Shown: positions 27,170 to 36,814, numbered from the stretch's first letter. The stretch is DNA of 60,273 bases from Seohaeicola zhoushanensis (GCF_014656415.1 NZ_BNCJ01000024.1:1-60273), one strand, 5' to 3'. Made by a program: numbers and translations. The notes: a model not told the origin generated them from the letters alone.

Positions 27170-27840
27170 GGTTTCGCCAGCGTCTCGACCAGGACCTTGC
27201 CGGTTGCGCCCAGGCGCAGCCGCCAGTGCTGGCCCTGGCGGACGTCGGTGACCAGCGCGGGGCGGTAGCAGACCAGGTTCCAGCCGCCCCTGTCGCGCAC
27301 GCTGTCATAGCTGATCCCGGCCAGCGGGCCGGCGCGCACCGCCTCGCCGAAGACCTGGCCCGCCGCATGGCTGTCGGGCGCGTGCAGGTCGGGCGCCTGC
27401 CCCCGGATATCGGCGTATTCACCACCGAGCCTTGCGACATAGCCGCGATAGTCGGCGGTCATCTCGGCCAGGTTTGACAGCACCACCTCGCGGCGCAGGG
27501 CGCTGGCGACTTCGACCAGCGCGGTGGTCGAGGTGGCGGCGGCATACCAGGCGCCGAGATGCCCGCCGGTAAAGCGCGAGCCGTTGGGCGAGCCGTGCAG
27601 GAAGGCCGCCATGACCACGCTGGCGTTCGCCCTGCCCCAGACCCATTGATCCGGCGGCAGGCGGCGCAGGCGGTGGGCGACGAGGCGGTCGTTGGTCCAT
27701 CCTTCCAGTTCCATCACCGCGGCGAGGTCGTCGGCGCTGGCCACAGTCTCGAAGGCATTGACCGGGGGAAAGCGGCTGGGCACGACGCGATGCGTGCGCG
27801 CCGGGGCCGCGACGGTCGGGACATCGGCGGGATCGGTCAC
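27166..27840 (-). CDS. RES-domain toxin
   Basis: A 224-residue RES-domain protein. The named residues are visible: Arg in SRFTGGHLGAWYAAA, Glu in TALVEVASALRRE and Ser in SYDSVRDRGGWNLV. RES toxins of the known pairs degrade NAD+ and arrest growth. The start overlaps the upstream antitoxin stop by 4 bp (ATGA), as in other Xre-RES operons. The N-terminal 60 residues precede the usual domain and are less conserved-looking. The target is inferred from the family. Confidence 0.88.
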   Translation of the reverse strand: MTDPADVPTVAAPARTHRVVPSRFPPVNAFETVASADDLAAVMELEGWTNDRLVAHRLRRLPPDQWVWGRANASVVMAAFLHGSPNGSRFTGGHLGAWYAAATSTTALVEVASALRREVVLSNLAEMTADYRGYVARLGGEYADIRGQAPDLHAPDSHAAGQVFGEAVRAGPLAGISYDSVRDRGGWNLVCYRPALVTDVRQGQHWRLRLGATGKVLVETLAKP

Positions 27841-28331
27841 GCGAAGACGAGGCTGTCGCGGGTGACGGGTTCCATGCCTTCGGGCGGCACGCCTTGGGCG
27901 CCGCCGCGCCAGGCGTCGAGATAGCGGCGCAGGCTCATCAACCCGTCCTGGGTGCCGGAGACCGCCAGGTCGAGCGGGGCCTGCCCGGCGAAGGGCAGCC
28001 CCTGGTGCGCACCCTTGAGCCAGACCAGCGCCTGCAGCGGATCGTGGAACAGGATCGCCAGCGCCTTGTGGATGCCCAGAACCGCCGAGACCCGCAGCAG
28101 CGTGTCGAGCGGCAGGGCCACCTCGGCCCCGGCCTCGGCCTTCTTCACCCAGCCGTAATAGGCCGAGCGCGAGGGCTGGCCCAGCACCGCGAGGCGCTGT
28201 TTCTCGGTGAGGCCCCAGAGGTCGGCAATGGCGAGAAAGGCGCGCAGCCCCGGCGCGCCTAGCTGCTTGCGCCGGGCCGGGCCCATCTGCTCGGCGGCGA
28301 CGATCTCGGGGGCTGTGGCGGGTTTGGCCAT
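27837..28331 (-). CDS. Xre/MbcA/ParS-type antitoxin
   Basis: A 164-residue antitoxin starting MAKPATAPEIVAAEQMG. The N-terminal helix-turn-helix is seen in LWGLTEKQRLAVLGQPSRSAYYGW; the C-terminal toxin-binding part is the MbcA/ParS-like stretch DTLLRVSAVLGIHKALAILF followed by LVWLKGAH. It is co-transcribed with the RES toxin and probably represses its own promoter through the palindrome at 28363-28378. Longer open reading upstream crosses the promoter and ispG and is not used. Confidence 0.87.
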   Translation of the reverse strand: MAKPATAPEIVAAEQMGPARRKQLGAPGLRAFLAIADLWGLTEKQRLAVLGQPSRSAYYGWVKKAEAGAEVALPLDTLLRVSAVLGIHKALAILFHDPLQALVWLKGAHQGLPFAGQAPLDLAVSGTQDGLMSLRRYLDAWRGGAQGVPPEGMEPVTRDSLVFA

Positions 28332-28355
28332 GGCGGGCTCCTTTGTCCTGATCCG

Positions 28356-28384
28356 AACATAATGTCCAGATATGGACAAATCAA
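28356..28384 (-). promoter_or_regulatory. Promoter with palindromic operator for the TA operon
   Basis: On the minus strand TTGATT (28379-28384) and TATGTT (28356-28361) are separated by exactly 17 bp. The spacer is filled by the palindrome TGTCCA-4 bp-TGGACA (28363-28378). An antitoxin bound here would block polymerase, the standard autoregulation of toxin-antitoxin operons. The start codon is 25 bp downstream of the -10. Confidence 0.65.
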
Positions 28385-28387
28385 GCC

Positions 28388-29509
28388 TTACTCGGCAGCG
28401 GCCGCCAACGCCTCGATCTCGGCGGCCTTCTTCTCGACCTGCTCGACGATATGGTCGACCATCGCCTCGTTGCCCATCTTGTGGCTTTGCTTGCCGGCCA
28501 GGTAGACCATGCCCGACCCTGCCCCGCCGCCGGTGAAACCCACATCGGTCATCAGCGCCTCGCCCGGGCCGTTCACCACGCAGCCGATGATCGACAGGCT
28601 CATCGGCGTCTTGATGTGTTCCAGCCGCTTTTCCAGGATCTCGACCGTCTTGATGACGTCGAAGCCCTGCCGCGCGCAGGAGGGGCAAGAGATGATGTTG
28701 ACGCCGCGATGGCGCAGGCCGAGCGACTTCAGTATCTCGAAGCCGACCTTGACCTCTTCCACCGGGTCCGCCGAGAGGCTGACGCGGATGGTGTCGCCGA
28801 TGCCCATCCACAGCAGGTTGCCAAGACCGATGGCGCTCTTGACGGTGCCGCTCACCAGGCCGCCGGCCTCGGTGATGCCGAGGTGAATCGGCGCGTCGGT
28901 GGCCTCGGCCAGCTGCTGGTAGGCGGCGGCGGCCATGAAGACGTCGGAGGCCTTCACGCTGATCTTGAACTCGTGAAAGTCGTTGTCCTGCAGGATGCGG
29001 ATGTGTTCGAGGCCGGATTCGACCATCGCGTCGGGGCACGGCTCGCCGTATTTCTCGAGCAGGTGCTTTTCCAGGCTGCCGGCGTTGACGCCGATGCGGA
29101 TGGAACAGTTGTGCTCACGCGCGGCCTTGATGACCTCGCGCACGCGGTCGGGGCTGCCGATATTGCCGGGGTTGATGCGCAGGCAGGCGGCGCCGGCCTC
29201 GGCGGCCTCGATGCCGCGGCGATAGTGGAAGTGGATGTCGGCGACGATCGGCACCGGGCTTTCGCGCACGATCTCCTTGAGCGCCTTCGCCGAGGCCTCG
29301 TCGGGCACCGAGACACGGACGATATCCGCGCCGGCATCGGCCACGGCCTGCACCTGCGCGACGGTCGCCGCCACATCGGTGGTCAGCGTGTTGGTCATCG
29401 TCTGCACCGAGATCGGGGCATCGCCGCCGACGGGCACGTTGCCCACCATGATGCGGCGCGACTTGCGGCGTTCGATGGAACGCCAGGGGCGCACGGGGTT
29501 ATGCGACAT
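28388..29509 (-). CDS. ispG: 4-hydroxy-3-methylbut-2-enyl diphosphate synthase
   Basis: A 373-residue iron-sulfur enzyme of the MEP isoprenoid pathway. I chose [17 protein letters not shown] at 29509; the earlier open frame is leader. The [4Fe-4S] ligands are [12 protein letters not shown] (near residue 275) and [11 protein letters not shown] (near 310), with the family Glu just after. The TIM-barrel start [17 protein letters not shown] is typical. The gene lies 64 bp after the rodZ-like gene. The C-terminal tail is alanine/glutamate rich. Confidence 0.95.
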   Translation of the reverse strand: MSHNPVRPWRSIERRKSRRIMVGNVPVGGDAPISVQTMTNTLTTDVAATVAQVQAVADAGADIVRVSVPDEASAKALKEIVRESPVPIVADIHFHYRRGIEAAEAGAACLRINPGNIGSPDRVREVIKAAREHNCSIRIGVNAGSLEKHLLEKYGEPCPDAMVESGLEHIRILQDNDFHEFKISVKASDVFMAAAAYQQLAEATDAPIHLGITEAGGLVSGTVKSAIGLGNLLWMGIGDTIRVSLSADPVEEVKVGFEILKSLGLRHRGVNIISCPSCARQGFDVIKTVEILEKRLEHIKTPMSLSIIGCVVNGPGEALMTDVGFTGGGAGSGMVYLAGKQSHKMGNEAMVDHIVEQVEKKAAEIEALAAAAE

Positions 29510-29573
29510 GCGAAAGCTCCCAATTGGGGACCGGGTTTGGCGGGAACATAGGCCGCGCGCGGCCGGGCCGCAA

Positions 29574-30800
29574 TCAGTCGGCGGCGGGTGCGCTGATACC
29601 TCGCGCCTCGGCATAGCGCACGAGGCCGGCGTCGGTGCCGATCTCGACCGGCAGGTAGGCTTCCTTGAGGCTCGCCACCGAGAGCGGCAGGTTCGAGGTG
29701 ATCTGGCCGGACTTGCCGACCGGGCCGTAGAACTTGTTGCTCATCGCGAAATAGATAGCCCCGCTTTCGCCGGTGCGCAGGCGCGGCGGTTCCTCGGTCA
29801 GCGGGGCTTCCCAGCTGTCGCCGGGCTGCATGGTGGCCTCGTAGATCACGGTGCCGCTGGCGTCCTTGATCTGCACCCAGCTGGTGCGCACGGCGACGAC
29901 CTGGAGCGCCGGGCCGGGCGTCTCGACCACCTGCGGCACGGTTTCGGTCGGGCCGGTGGCGGTTGCGGTGGTCGCGGCAGATGCGATCAGGCTGCCGTCG
30001 GAGTCCTGCACCTCGGGCAGACCGGGGGCGCGGAAGGTGCCGACGTTGCGCGGGTCGAGCGTGGAGATCGGCGCATCGCGCGCGACCAGCACCGGCACAT
30101 CCAGCGCCTGCGGGCGGTAGAGCCGGTCGAAGGCCTCGACCGAGGGGGCGACCATGCGGGCATTCTCGGGCCGGGCGTTGCGGGCGGTGGCAAGCGGGTC
30201 GAGCTCGGAGAGCACCACCGGGGCCTGGTCCACGGGTGCGAATTTCACCTGCTGCACTTCCTTCAGCAGCGTCCAGCCGCCGAAGCCGATACCGCCGATC
30301 AGCGCCAGCAGCACCATCGTCGAGCCGAGTGCGCGGGGTTCGATCCGGCTGAGGAGGCTTTCACCGACCGGCGCGAAGGGCGTATTGGGCGCGGCGAAGA
30401 TGTCGCGTGCCGGCATCGGATGGCGGGAAGGTCCGCTCCGCAGAGGGTTCTTCACCACCGAGGCCTCGGCAGACATGCCATGCGCGACAGCAAAGCCGCT
30501 TTCGCGGCAGAATGTGGTGAAGCTTTCGTCCGGGTCCATGCCCAGATAGCGTGCGTAAGACCGAACATACCCGGCGATGAAGCCGGGCGTGTCGAAAGCG
30601 GAAGGGTCTGAATTTTCGATTGCGGCGATGTACGAGGCCTTGATCCGCAACTCGCGCTGGACGTCGAGCAGCGACTTTCCCATTGTCGCCCTCTCGCCCC
30701 GCATCATGTCCCCAAGACGTAGCTCGAAGTCGTCAAAGCCTTTCAGCTCGACAACGTCCTTGTCGTCGTCAGAGGTGCGCGGGGATCTGCGCCCAATCAT
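29574..30800 (-). CDS. RodZ-like helix-turn-helix membrane protein
   Basis: About 408 residues from [15 protein letters not shown] (an ATG 33 bp upstream is possible). The order is: acidic leader, a HTH_25 domain ([20 protein letters not shown] through SYARYLGM, about residues 25-95), a single membrane helix ([20 protein letters not shown], about 180), a linker and a periplasmic DUF4115 beta domain ([20 protein letters not shown]). This is RodZ architecture: RodZ anchors MreB for rod shape. The next gene ispG is a frequent neighbour of rodZ-like genes. Confidence 0.85.
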   Translation of the reverse strand: MIGRRSPRTSDDDKDVVELKGFDDFELRLGDMMRGERATMGKSLLDVQRELRIKASYIAAIENSDPSAFDTPGFIAGYVRSYARYLGMDPDESFTTFCRESGFAVAHGMSAEASVVKNPLRSGPSRHPMPARDIFAAPNTPFAPVGESLLSRIEPRALGSTMVLLALIGGIGFGGWTLLKEVQQVKFAPVDQAPVVLSELDPLATARNARPENARMVAPSVEAFDRLYRPQALDVPVLVARDAPISTLDPRNVGTFRAPGLPEVQDSDGSLIASAATTATATGPTETVPQVVETPGPALQVVAVRTSWVQIKDASGTVIYEATMQPGDSWEAPLTEEPPRLRTGESGAIYFAMSNKFYGPVGKSGQITSNLPLSVASLKEAYLPVEIGTDAGLVRYAEARGISAPAAD

Positions 30801-30928
30801 GCCTGCCGCCCCATTCCGCCTGCATTGTCCCAACTCCAGCGTATTGGAATCGTCCCATCGATTCGTCCACGCTTTTCGTTGAGGTCACCTTAACAGGATT
30901 CGCGGGTTCTGCCCACGGATCCTTGCAA

Positions 30929-32152
30929 TCAGCCGGCGAGTTCGGCGCGATTCAGCGCACAATGCGACCAGAGTGCATCCATGGCGCGCACCAGCCCGTC
31001 GATCTCCTTCGGGCCATGCACCGGCGACGGCGTGAAACGCAGCCGTTCGGTGCCGCGCGGCACGGTCGGGAAATTGATCGGCTGGACGTAGATGCCGTAA
31101 TGCTCGAGCAGCATGTCCGAGAGGATCTTGGTGTGCTTGGGGTCGCCGACGATAACCGGCACGATATGGGTGCCGTGGTCGATGATCGGCAGGCCCATGG
31201 CCTTGAACCTGGTCTTGAGGATCCTGGCCTGGGTCTGGTGACGCTCGCGCAGTTCCGGCGCCCGCTTGAGGAAGGCAACCGAGGCCGCGGCACCTGCCGC
31301 GACAGCCGGCGGCAGCGAGCTGGTGAATATGAAGCCCGGCGCGTAAGATCTGATGGCGTCGCACATTTTCGCCGATGCGGCGATATACCCGCCCATCACG
31401 CCAAAGGCCTTGGCCAGGGTGCCATTGATGATGTCGACACGGTGCATCAGCCGGTCACGCTCGGCAACACCGCCGCCGCGCGGGCCATACATGCCCACCG
31501 CGTGCACCTCGTCGAGATAGGTCAGCGCGCCGAATTCGTCGGCCAGGTCGCAGATCTCCTCGATCGGGCCGAAATCGCCGTCCATCGAGTAGACCGACTC
31601 GAAGGCGATCAGCTTGGGCGCGTCGGGGTCGTCGGCGGCCAGCAGCTCGCGCAGGTGCGCGACATCGTTGTGACGGAAGATCCGCTTGGCGCCACCGTTG
31701 CGGCGCACGCCCTCGATCATCGAGGCGTGGTTGAGCTCGTCCGAATAGATGATGAGGCCAGGGAACAGCTTGGGCAGCGTGCTCAGCGTCGCGTCATTGG
31801 CGACATAGGCGCTGGTGAAGAGCAGCGCGGCTTCCTTGCCGTGCAGGTCGGCCAGCTCGGCCTCGAGCCGCTTGTGGTAGACCGTGGTGCCCGAGATGTT
31901 ACGCGTGCCGCCCGAACCGGCGCCGGTGGCGTCGATCGCCTCGTGCATCGCCGCGAGCACCACCGGGTGCTGGCCCATGCCGAGATAGTCGTTGCCGCAC
32001 CAGACGGTTATGTCGCGCTGCGTGCCGTCGGGACGCGTCCAGACCGCATGGGGGAACTGGCCCTTGACCCGTTCGATGTCGATGAAGGTGCGATACCGGC
32101 CTTCGTCATGCAGTCGCCCGAGGGCAGCGTCGAGTTTCGCGGTGTAGTCCAC
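30929..32152 (-). CDS. hemA: 5-aminolevulinate synthase
   Basis: Condenses glycine and succinyl-CoA into 5-aminolevulinate, the C4 (Shemin) route to haem and bacteriochlorophyll used by alphaproteobacteria. I chose the GTG at 32152 (407 residues, [20 protein letters not shown]) with GGAGG 7 bp upstream; the longer frame is leader. The PLP lysine is in [14 protein letters not shown] (near residue 246), and the substrate loop is [16 protein letters not shown] promoter and an FNR-type box lie upstream. Confidence 0.95.
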   Translation of the reverse strand: MDYTAKLDAALGRLHDEGRYRTFIDIERVKGQFPHAVWTRPDGTQRDITVWCGNDYLGMGQHPVVLAAMHEAIDATGAGSGGTRNISGTTVYHKRLEAELADLHGKEAALLFTSAYVANDATLSTLPKLFPGLIIYSDELNHASMIEGVRRNGGAKRIFRHNDVAHLRELLAADDPDAPKLIAFESVYSMDGDFGPIEEICDLADEFGALTYLDEVHAVGMYGPRGGGVAERDRLMHRVDIINGTLAKAFGVMGGYIAASAKMCDAIRSYAPGFIFTSSLPPAVAAGAAASVAFLKRAPELRERHQTQARILKTRFKAMGLPIIDHGTHIVPVIVGDPKHTKILSDMLLEHYGIYVQPINFPTVPRGTERLRFTPSPVHGPKEIDGLVRAMDALWSHCALNRAELAG

Positions 32153-32214
32153 CGGAGGTCCTCCATTTATTCGGTGCCGCCTGTGTGGCGGCCGGCCGGC
32201 CCGAGCCGTATTCA

Positions 32215-32253
32215 CATTCGCGAATGGATACAGGCCGATTGCGTTTCGATCAA
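32215..32253 (-). promoter_or_regulatory. Putative hemA promoter with overlapping palindrome
   Basis: TTGATC (32248-32253) and TATCCA (32225-32230) are 17 bp apart on the minus strand. The perfect 12-bp palindrome CATTCGCGAATG (32215-32226) covers the -10 edge and expected start site, so it may be a repressor site. The -10 match is weak. Confidence 0.45.
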
Positions 32254-32283
32254 CTGCCTAACCGTGGGCAGCATGTCGCAGCC

Positions 32284-32297
32284 TTGATCTGCATCAA
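32284..32297. promoter_or_regulatory. FNR/FnrL-type box upstream of hemA
   Basis: TTGATCTGCATCAA matches the FNR consensus TTGAT-N4-ATCAA exactly. Its centre is about 72 bp upstream of the transcription start predicted from the promoter at 32225-32253, a class I activator position. In Rhodobacter, hemA is known to respond to FnrL under low oxygen. Confidence 0.75.
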
Positions 32298-32320
32298 GCC
32301 AATAGGCCCGAGGAGGCCCG

Positions 32321-32336
32321 GTCAGGAATACCTGAC
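32321..32336. repeat. Palindrome GTCAGG-AATA-CCTGAC
   Basis: Perfect 6-bp arms around a 4-bp centre, upstream of the hemA FNR box. It could be an operator; no protein can be assigned. In the rest of 32153-32709 only this, the FNR box, the promoter and the 32528 hairpin stand out. Confidence 0.3.
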
Positions 32337-32527
32337 TTTACGTCATGCGACAGTAAGCGCAGGCTGCAACCACTGGGTGATTAATGAGTGGGAGTGATGT
32401 TAGGGGCGAATTGACCGCCTCGGTTAAGCAATTGATTTTAAGCGACATGACTGCGCCGGTCGTCCCGCCGGCGGATGCAGGTTTCGCATTTCCGGCCGGC
32501 TGGTGTCGCCGTCCGGGCAGTCATGAT

Positions 32528-32576
32528 CCGGCAACGGCCAACGTCTCTTCCCCATGGTTCTTGTGGCCGTTGCCGG
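32528..32576. repeat. Long perfect hairpin upstream of M20 peptidase gene
   Basis: Perfect 13-bp arms (CCGGCAACGGCCA at 32528-32540 and its complement at 32564-32576) flank a 23-nt loop. An AT-rich run follows (32590-32620). It is 130 bp before the peptidase start, so it could be a leader structure, a small RNA or a terminator. No uridine tail follows directly. Confidence 0.45.
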
Positions 32577-32709
32577 AGACTTTCCCCTGCAAAAGATGCA
32601 ATAAATTTTTCGTTTTTCGCCGGCACGGGCCGGATGGCAACTGCACTCTGGACACGGGCGAGCGCGCTGATACGGTCGCGCGGCCATGCCAACAACGGAG
32701 ATTGCCGGA

Positions 32710-34089
32710 ATGTCCCTGGACGCTGTACTCGCCCGAATCGATGCCGACCTGCCCGCCGCGACCGAGCGGCTGCTGGATCTGCTGCGCATTCCCTCGATCT
32801 CGACCGATCCCGCCTTCAAGGCGGATTGCGACGCCGCCGCCGATTGGCTGGTGGCCGATCTGAACGCGCTGGGCATCGCGGCCGAGAAGCGGACCACGCC
32901 GGGCCATCCGATGGTGGTGGGCCATATCGAAGGCACCGGCCCGCACCTGCTGTTCTACGGCCACTACGACGTGCAACCGGTTGATCCGCTTGACCTCTGG
33001 GACCGCGACCCCTTCGACCCCGAAATCCAGGACACGCCGAAGGGCAAGGTGATCCGCGCGCGCGGCGCGGCCGATGACAAGGGCCAGCTGATGACCTTCG
33101 TCGAGGCCTGCCGGGCCTGGAAGGAGGTGAAAGGCGAGCTGCCCTGCCGGCTGACCTTCTTCCTTGAGGGCGAGGAAGAGTCGGGTTCGCCCTCGCTGGT
33201 GCCCTTCATGAAGGAGAACGCGGAAGAGCTGAAATCGGACCTCGCGCTGATCTGCGACACCGGGCTGTTCGAATCCCGCGTGCCGGCGATCACCACCATG
33301 CTGCGCGGCCTGCTGGGCGAAGAGCTGACGATCACCGGCCCCTCGCGCGACCTGCATTCGGGCATGTATGGCGGCGTGGCGATCAACCCGGTGCGGGTGC
33401 TGTCCAAGATCATCGCCAGCCTGCACGACGAGACCGGGCGCATCACCGTGCCGGGCTTCTATGACGGCGTGCCCGAGCTGTCGGACGAGATGCGCGCCCA
33501 GTGGCAGGGGCTGGCCTTCGACCATGCGACCTTCCTCGGCGATGTCGGCCTGTCGCAACCGGCGGGCGAGCAGGACCGCACGCCGCTGGAGATGATCTGG
33601 TCGCGCCCAACCTGCGAGGTGAACGGCATCTGGGGCGGCTATACCGGTGCCGGGTTCAAGACGGTGCTGCCCTCGAAGGCCCATGCCAAGATCTCCTTCC
33701 GGCTGGTCGGCACCCAGGATCCTCTGAAGATCCGCGAGAGCTTCCGCGAGATGGTGCGCGCGATGCTGCCGCCCGACTGCGAGGTCGAGTTCAAGCCCCA
33801 CGGCGCCTCGCAGGCCGGGGCCTTCGACACCTCGGACCCGGTCTTCGAGAAGGCGCGCCAGGCACTGAGCGACGAATGGCCGGATACGGCGGCCTATATC
33901 GGCTGCGGCGGTTCGATCCCGATTGCCGGGCATTTCGCCAATATCCTCGGCACCACGCCGATGCTGATCGGTTTCGGCAAGGACGACGACCAGATCCACT
34001 CGCCGAACGAGAAGTATGACATGGAGAGCTTCCACAAGGGCATCCGCAGCTGGGCGCGGGTGCTGGCGGCGCTGACCGGAAAGGGCTGA
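32710..34089 (+). CDS. M20-family dipeptidase/peptidase
   Basis: About 459 residues from MSLDAVLARIDADLPAATER (an ATG 24 bp earlier is possible). It is an M20 metallopeptidase with metal ligands in LLFYGHYDVQPVDP, ARGAADDKGQLM and FLEGEEESGSPSLVPF, and the final histidine in DDDQIHSPNEKYDM. The CNDP-like dipeptidase subgroup fits best; cytosolic peptide degradation is the likely role. The next gene, a hydrolase, starts 86 bp later beyond two hairpins. Confidence 0.88.
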   Translation: MSLDAVLARIDADLPAATERLLDLLRIPSISTDPAFKADCDAAADWLVADLNALGIAAEKRTTPGHPMVVGHIEGTGPHLLFYGHYDVQPVDPLDLWDRDPFDPEIQDTPKGKVIRARGAADDKGQLMTFVEACRAWKEVKGELPCRLTFFLEGEEESGSPSLVPFMKENAEELKSDLALICDTGLFESRVPAITTMLRGLLGEELTITGPSRDLHSGMYGGVAINPVRVLSKIIASLHDETGRITVPGFYDGVPELSDEMRAQWQGLAFDHATFLGDVGLSQPAGEQDRTPLEMIWSRPTCEVNGIWGGYTGAGFKTVLPSKAHAKISFRLVGTQDPLKIRESFREMVRAMLPPDCEVEFKPHGASQAGAFDTSDPVFEKARQALSDEWPDTAAYIGCGGSIPIAGHFANILGTTPMLIGFGKDDDQIHSPNEKYDMESFHKGIRSWARVLAALTGKG

Positions 34090-34107
34090 GCGATGGGCGG
34101 GGGTGTC

Positions 34108-34152
34108 CGGATTTCTGCAAGAAATCCGTCCGGAATTCGGGGCGAATTCCGG
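34108..34152. repeat. Two back-to-back hairpins in intergenic space
   Basis: CGGATTTCT/AGAAATCCG with a 3-nt loop (34108-34128) is followed one base later by CCGGAATTC/GAATTCCGG with a 5-nt loop (34130-34152). They fill the gap between the peptidase and hydrolase genes. Compact paired palindromes like this resemble repetitive extragenic elements. Confidence 0.5.
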
Positions 34153-34175
34153 CTCCCGGCGGGACGGGGCGCGCC

Positions 34176-35054
34176 ATGAGCGGCCCGATCCCCGGATTTG
34201 CCGATGCGCTGGCCGAAGTGAACGGCCAGACCATCGCCTATTCGATCGCCGGCAGCGGCCCGCCGGTGCTGCTGCTGCACGGCTTCCCGCAGATGCGGGC
34301 CATGTGGCGCGAGATCGCGCCGGTGCTGACCGACCGCTTTACCGTGGTGGCCGCCGATCTGCGCGGCTACGGCGAGAGTTCAAAGCCCGAGGGCACCGCC
34401 GCCTATGCCTTCCGCGAGATGGCCGCGGACCAGCTGGCGCTGATGCGGGCGCTGGGGTTCGACCGCTTTCACCTTGTCGGGCACGACCGGGGGGCGCGCA
34501 CCTCGCACCGGCTTGCGCTGGATGCGCCCGAGGCGATGGCCAGCCTGACCTTGATGGATATCGTGCCGACGCACCTGATCCTGACGGAGCTGCAGACCAG
34601 GGTTGCGCGGGCCTATTACCACTGGTTCTTCCTGGCCCAGCCCGCGCCTTTCCCCGAGAGGATGATAGGCCACGACCCGGATTACTTCTTCGAGACCGCC
34701 ATGGCCGGGTTCGGGGCGGCGGGGCTTGACGCATTTGACCCCGAGGCGATGGAGTTCTACCGGCGCAACTGGCGCGCGCCCGCGGCCATCGCGGCCATGT
34801 GCAACGATTACCGCGCGGCCATCGACATCGATATCCACCACGACGCCATCGACCTGGGGCGCAGGGTCGCCTGCCCTGCCCTTGTCCTTTACGGCGCCGA
34901 CGGGGTCATGGCGCGCGAATATGATGTGCCGGCCACCTGGGCCGACAGGCTGGCCGACATGCGCACCGAGGGCATACCGGGCGGGCATTTCTTCCCCGAC
35001 ACCGCCCCGCGCGAGACGGCGGCGGCGCTGATGGCGTTCCTCGGCGGGCTTTAG
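34176..35054 (+). CDS. Alpha/beta hydrolase, haloacetate-dehalogenase-like
   Basis: A 292-residue alpha/beta hydrolase with an aspartate nucleophile: LVGHDRGARTSHRLALDAPE gives the nucleophile elbow GHDRG. AADLRGYGESSKPEG is the conserved second strand and YYHWFFLAQPAPFPER carries the His-Trp pair that binds halide in fluoroacetate dehalogenases. The base histidine is in IPGGHFFPD. Soluble epoxide hydrolases share parts of this, so haloacetate activity is inferred. It overlaps the convergent acyl-CoA dehydrogenase gene by 4 bp. Confidence 0.82.
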   Translation: MSGPIPGFADALAEVNGQTIAYSIAGSGPPVLLLHGFPQMRAMWREIAPVLTDRFTVVAADLRGYGESSKPEGTAAYAFREMAADQLALMRALGFDRFHLVGHDRGARTSHRLALDAPEAMASLTLMDIVPTHLILTELQTRVARAYYHWFFLAQPAPFPERMIGHDPDYFFETAMAGFGAAGLDAFDPEAMEFYRRNWRAPAAIAAMCNDYRAAIDIDIHHDAIDLGRRVACPALVLYGADGVMAREYDVPATWADRLADMRTEGIPGGHFFPDTAPRETAAALMAFLGGL

Positions 35055-36670
35055 GGTTCCAGCCGGGCGAGAATGCCTACCTTATCGACCCCGCCGATTG
35101 CGCCGGTGATGCGCCCGGCCTCGCCCAGGCGGGTGGCGGTGAAGCCGTCGGCCACGGCGGGCGGCGCGTGGCGGATCAGGATCGAGGCGGTGAGCAGCAG
35201 CGCGGTGCGCTCGGCGAACCAGCGGGCCTCGGCCTCGGGCGGGAGCGTCGGCCAACGCTCGTGATGCGCCCTGAGCGCCGCGTCGTAACGGGCATCCGCA
35301 CCACGGGCGGCGGCGAGTTCGGCGCGTAGCGTCTCGACGGCGAGGGGTTCCTTGGCCAGCGTGCGCAGGATGTCGAGGCAGATGACATTGCCCGAGCCTT
35401 CCCAGATGCCGTTCAGCGGGGCCTCGCGGTAATACATCGGCATTGGCGTGTCCTCGACATAGCCCATGCCGCCCAGCACCTCCATCGCCTCGTAGGTCAC
35501 CTGCGGGCAGCGCTTGTTGTTGAGGAATTTGGCCAGCGCCACGCCGATCCGGGCAAAGGCGCGGTCTTCCTCTGTCGTGCTGTCAAAGGCGCGGGCGACG
35601 CGCAGCCCCAGCGCCAGCGCGCCCTCGACGTCGAGCGCGAGGTCGGCCAGCACCGCGCGCATCAGCGGCTGGTCGATCAGGCCCTTCTGGAAGGCGCGGC
35701 GATGGCGCGCCCAGTGCAGCGCCTCGGCCAATGCGCCGCGCATCAGCCCGGTGGGGGCCATGGCGGTGTCGAGCCGGGTGTGATGCACCATCTCGATGAT
35801 GGTGCGCACGCCCTGCCCCTCGTCGCCCAGCAGATACGCCAGCGCGCCCTGGTATTCGATCTCGGAGGAGGCATTGGCCTTGTTGCCGAGCTTGTCCTTG
35901 AGCCGCATGATCTGGATGGGGTTGCGCTCGCCGTCCAGCCAGCGCGGCACCAGGAAGCAGCTGAGCCCGCCCGGCGCCTGGGCCAGGGTGAGGAAGCCGT
36001 CGGACATGGGCGCCGAGCAGAACCACTTGTGGCCATGCAGCCGCCAGTGATCGCCCGCGCGGGTGGCGGTGGTGGCATTGGCGCGCACGTCCGAGCCGCC
36101 CTGCTTCTCGGTCATCGCCATCCCGAGCGTGGCGCCGGATTTCTGCGCCAGGGGGCGGGCCGTGGGGTCGTAGCGCCGGGAGAGCAGCTTGGGGCGCCAT
36201 TCGGCCGCAAGGCTCTCGGAGGCCGCCAGCGCCGGGACCGCCGCATAGGTCATGGTCATCGGGCAGCAGGTGCCGGGTTCGACCTGGCTGTGCAGATAGA
36301 CCATGGCGGCATGGGTGACATGGCCTCCGGGCGCGCTCTCCCAGGCGAGGGCGGCATAGCCCGCGCCCAGGCCCGCCTGCATCAGCTGGTGGTAGGCCGG
36401 GTGGAAATGCACCTCGTCCAGCCGCCGGCCGGAACGGTCGAAGAGCCGCAGCTCGGGCGGCACGCGGTTGGCGTCGCGGGCCGCCTCGCGCATCGCCTTG
36501 GTGCCGAGCACCGCGCCATAGGCGGCGAGCGGTGCCTCCTGTCCGCCTTCGCGGGCGATGCCTTCGCGCAGGGGCGTGTCACTCGCCCAGAGATCGGTAT
36601 CGCCGCGCGGCGGCGGTTGGTTGGTGACCTCGTGGGTCGGCAGGGCGCTGCGGGGCGGTGAGGTGGTCAT
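35051..36670 (-). CDS. AidB-like acyl-CoA dehydrogenase
   Basis: A 539-residue flavoprotein of the long AidB/isovaleryl-CoA dehydrogenase subgroup, from MTTSPPRSALPTHEVTNQPP at 36670 with AGGAGC just upstream. Features include LGMAMTEKQGGSDVRANATT, FCSAPMSDGFLTLAQAPGG, EMVHHTRLDTAMAPTGLMRG and YEAMEVLGGMGYVEDTPMPM. The N-terminal extension and the C-terminal helical domain are as in AidB, whose role in protection against alkylating agents in E. coli is known. A very long open frame in the same register continues to 38236 but is antisense to real genes. Confidence 0.88.
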   Translation of the reverse strand: MTTSPPRSALPTHEVTNQPPPRGDTDLWASDTPLREGIAREGGQEAPLAAYGAVLGTKAMREAARDANRVPPELRLFDRSGRRLDEVHFHPAYHQLMQAGLGAGYAALAWESAPGGHVTHAAMVYLHSQVEPGTCCPMTMTYAAVPALAASESLAAEWRPKLLSRRYDPTARPLAQKSGATLGMAMTEKQGGSDVRANATTATRAGDHWRLHGHKWFCSAPMSDGFLTLAQAPGGLSCFLVPRWLDGERNPIQIMRLKDKLGNKANASSEIEYQGALAYLLGDEGQGVRTIIEMVHHTRLDTAMAPTGLMRGALAEALHWARHRRAFQKGLIDQPLMRAVLADLALDVEGALALGLRVARAFDSTTEEDRAFARIGVALAKFLNNKRCPQVTYEAMEVLGGMGYVEDTPMPMYYREAPLNGIWEGSGNVICLDILRTLAKEPLAVETLRAELAAARGADARYDAALRAHHERWPTLPPEAEARWFAERTALLLTASILIRHAPPAVADGFTATRLGEAGRITGAIGGVDKVGILARLEP

Positions 36671-36814
36671 GGGCTCCTCCTGTGGCGGCAGGATAGACCC
36701 ATTGCGGGAGCCGGGCCAAGCCGGGTGGCAAGGTCGCGCGCATCGCAGAGGCAAGGCTTGCCAGCCGGGGGGCGGCGCGGGTTTACTGGGCATACGCCGA
36801 AGGAGATCTCCGAC

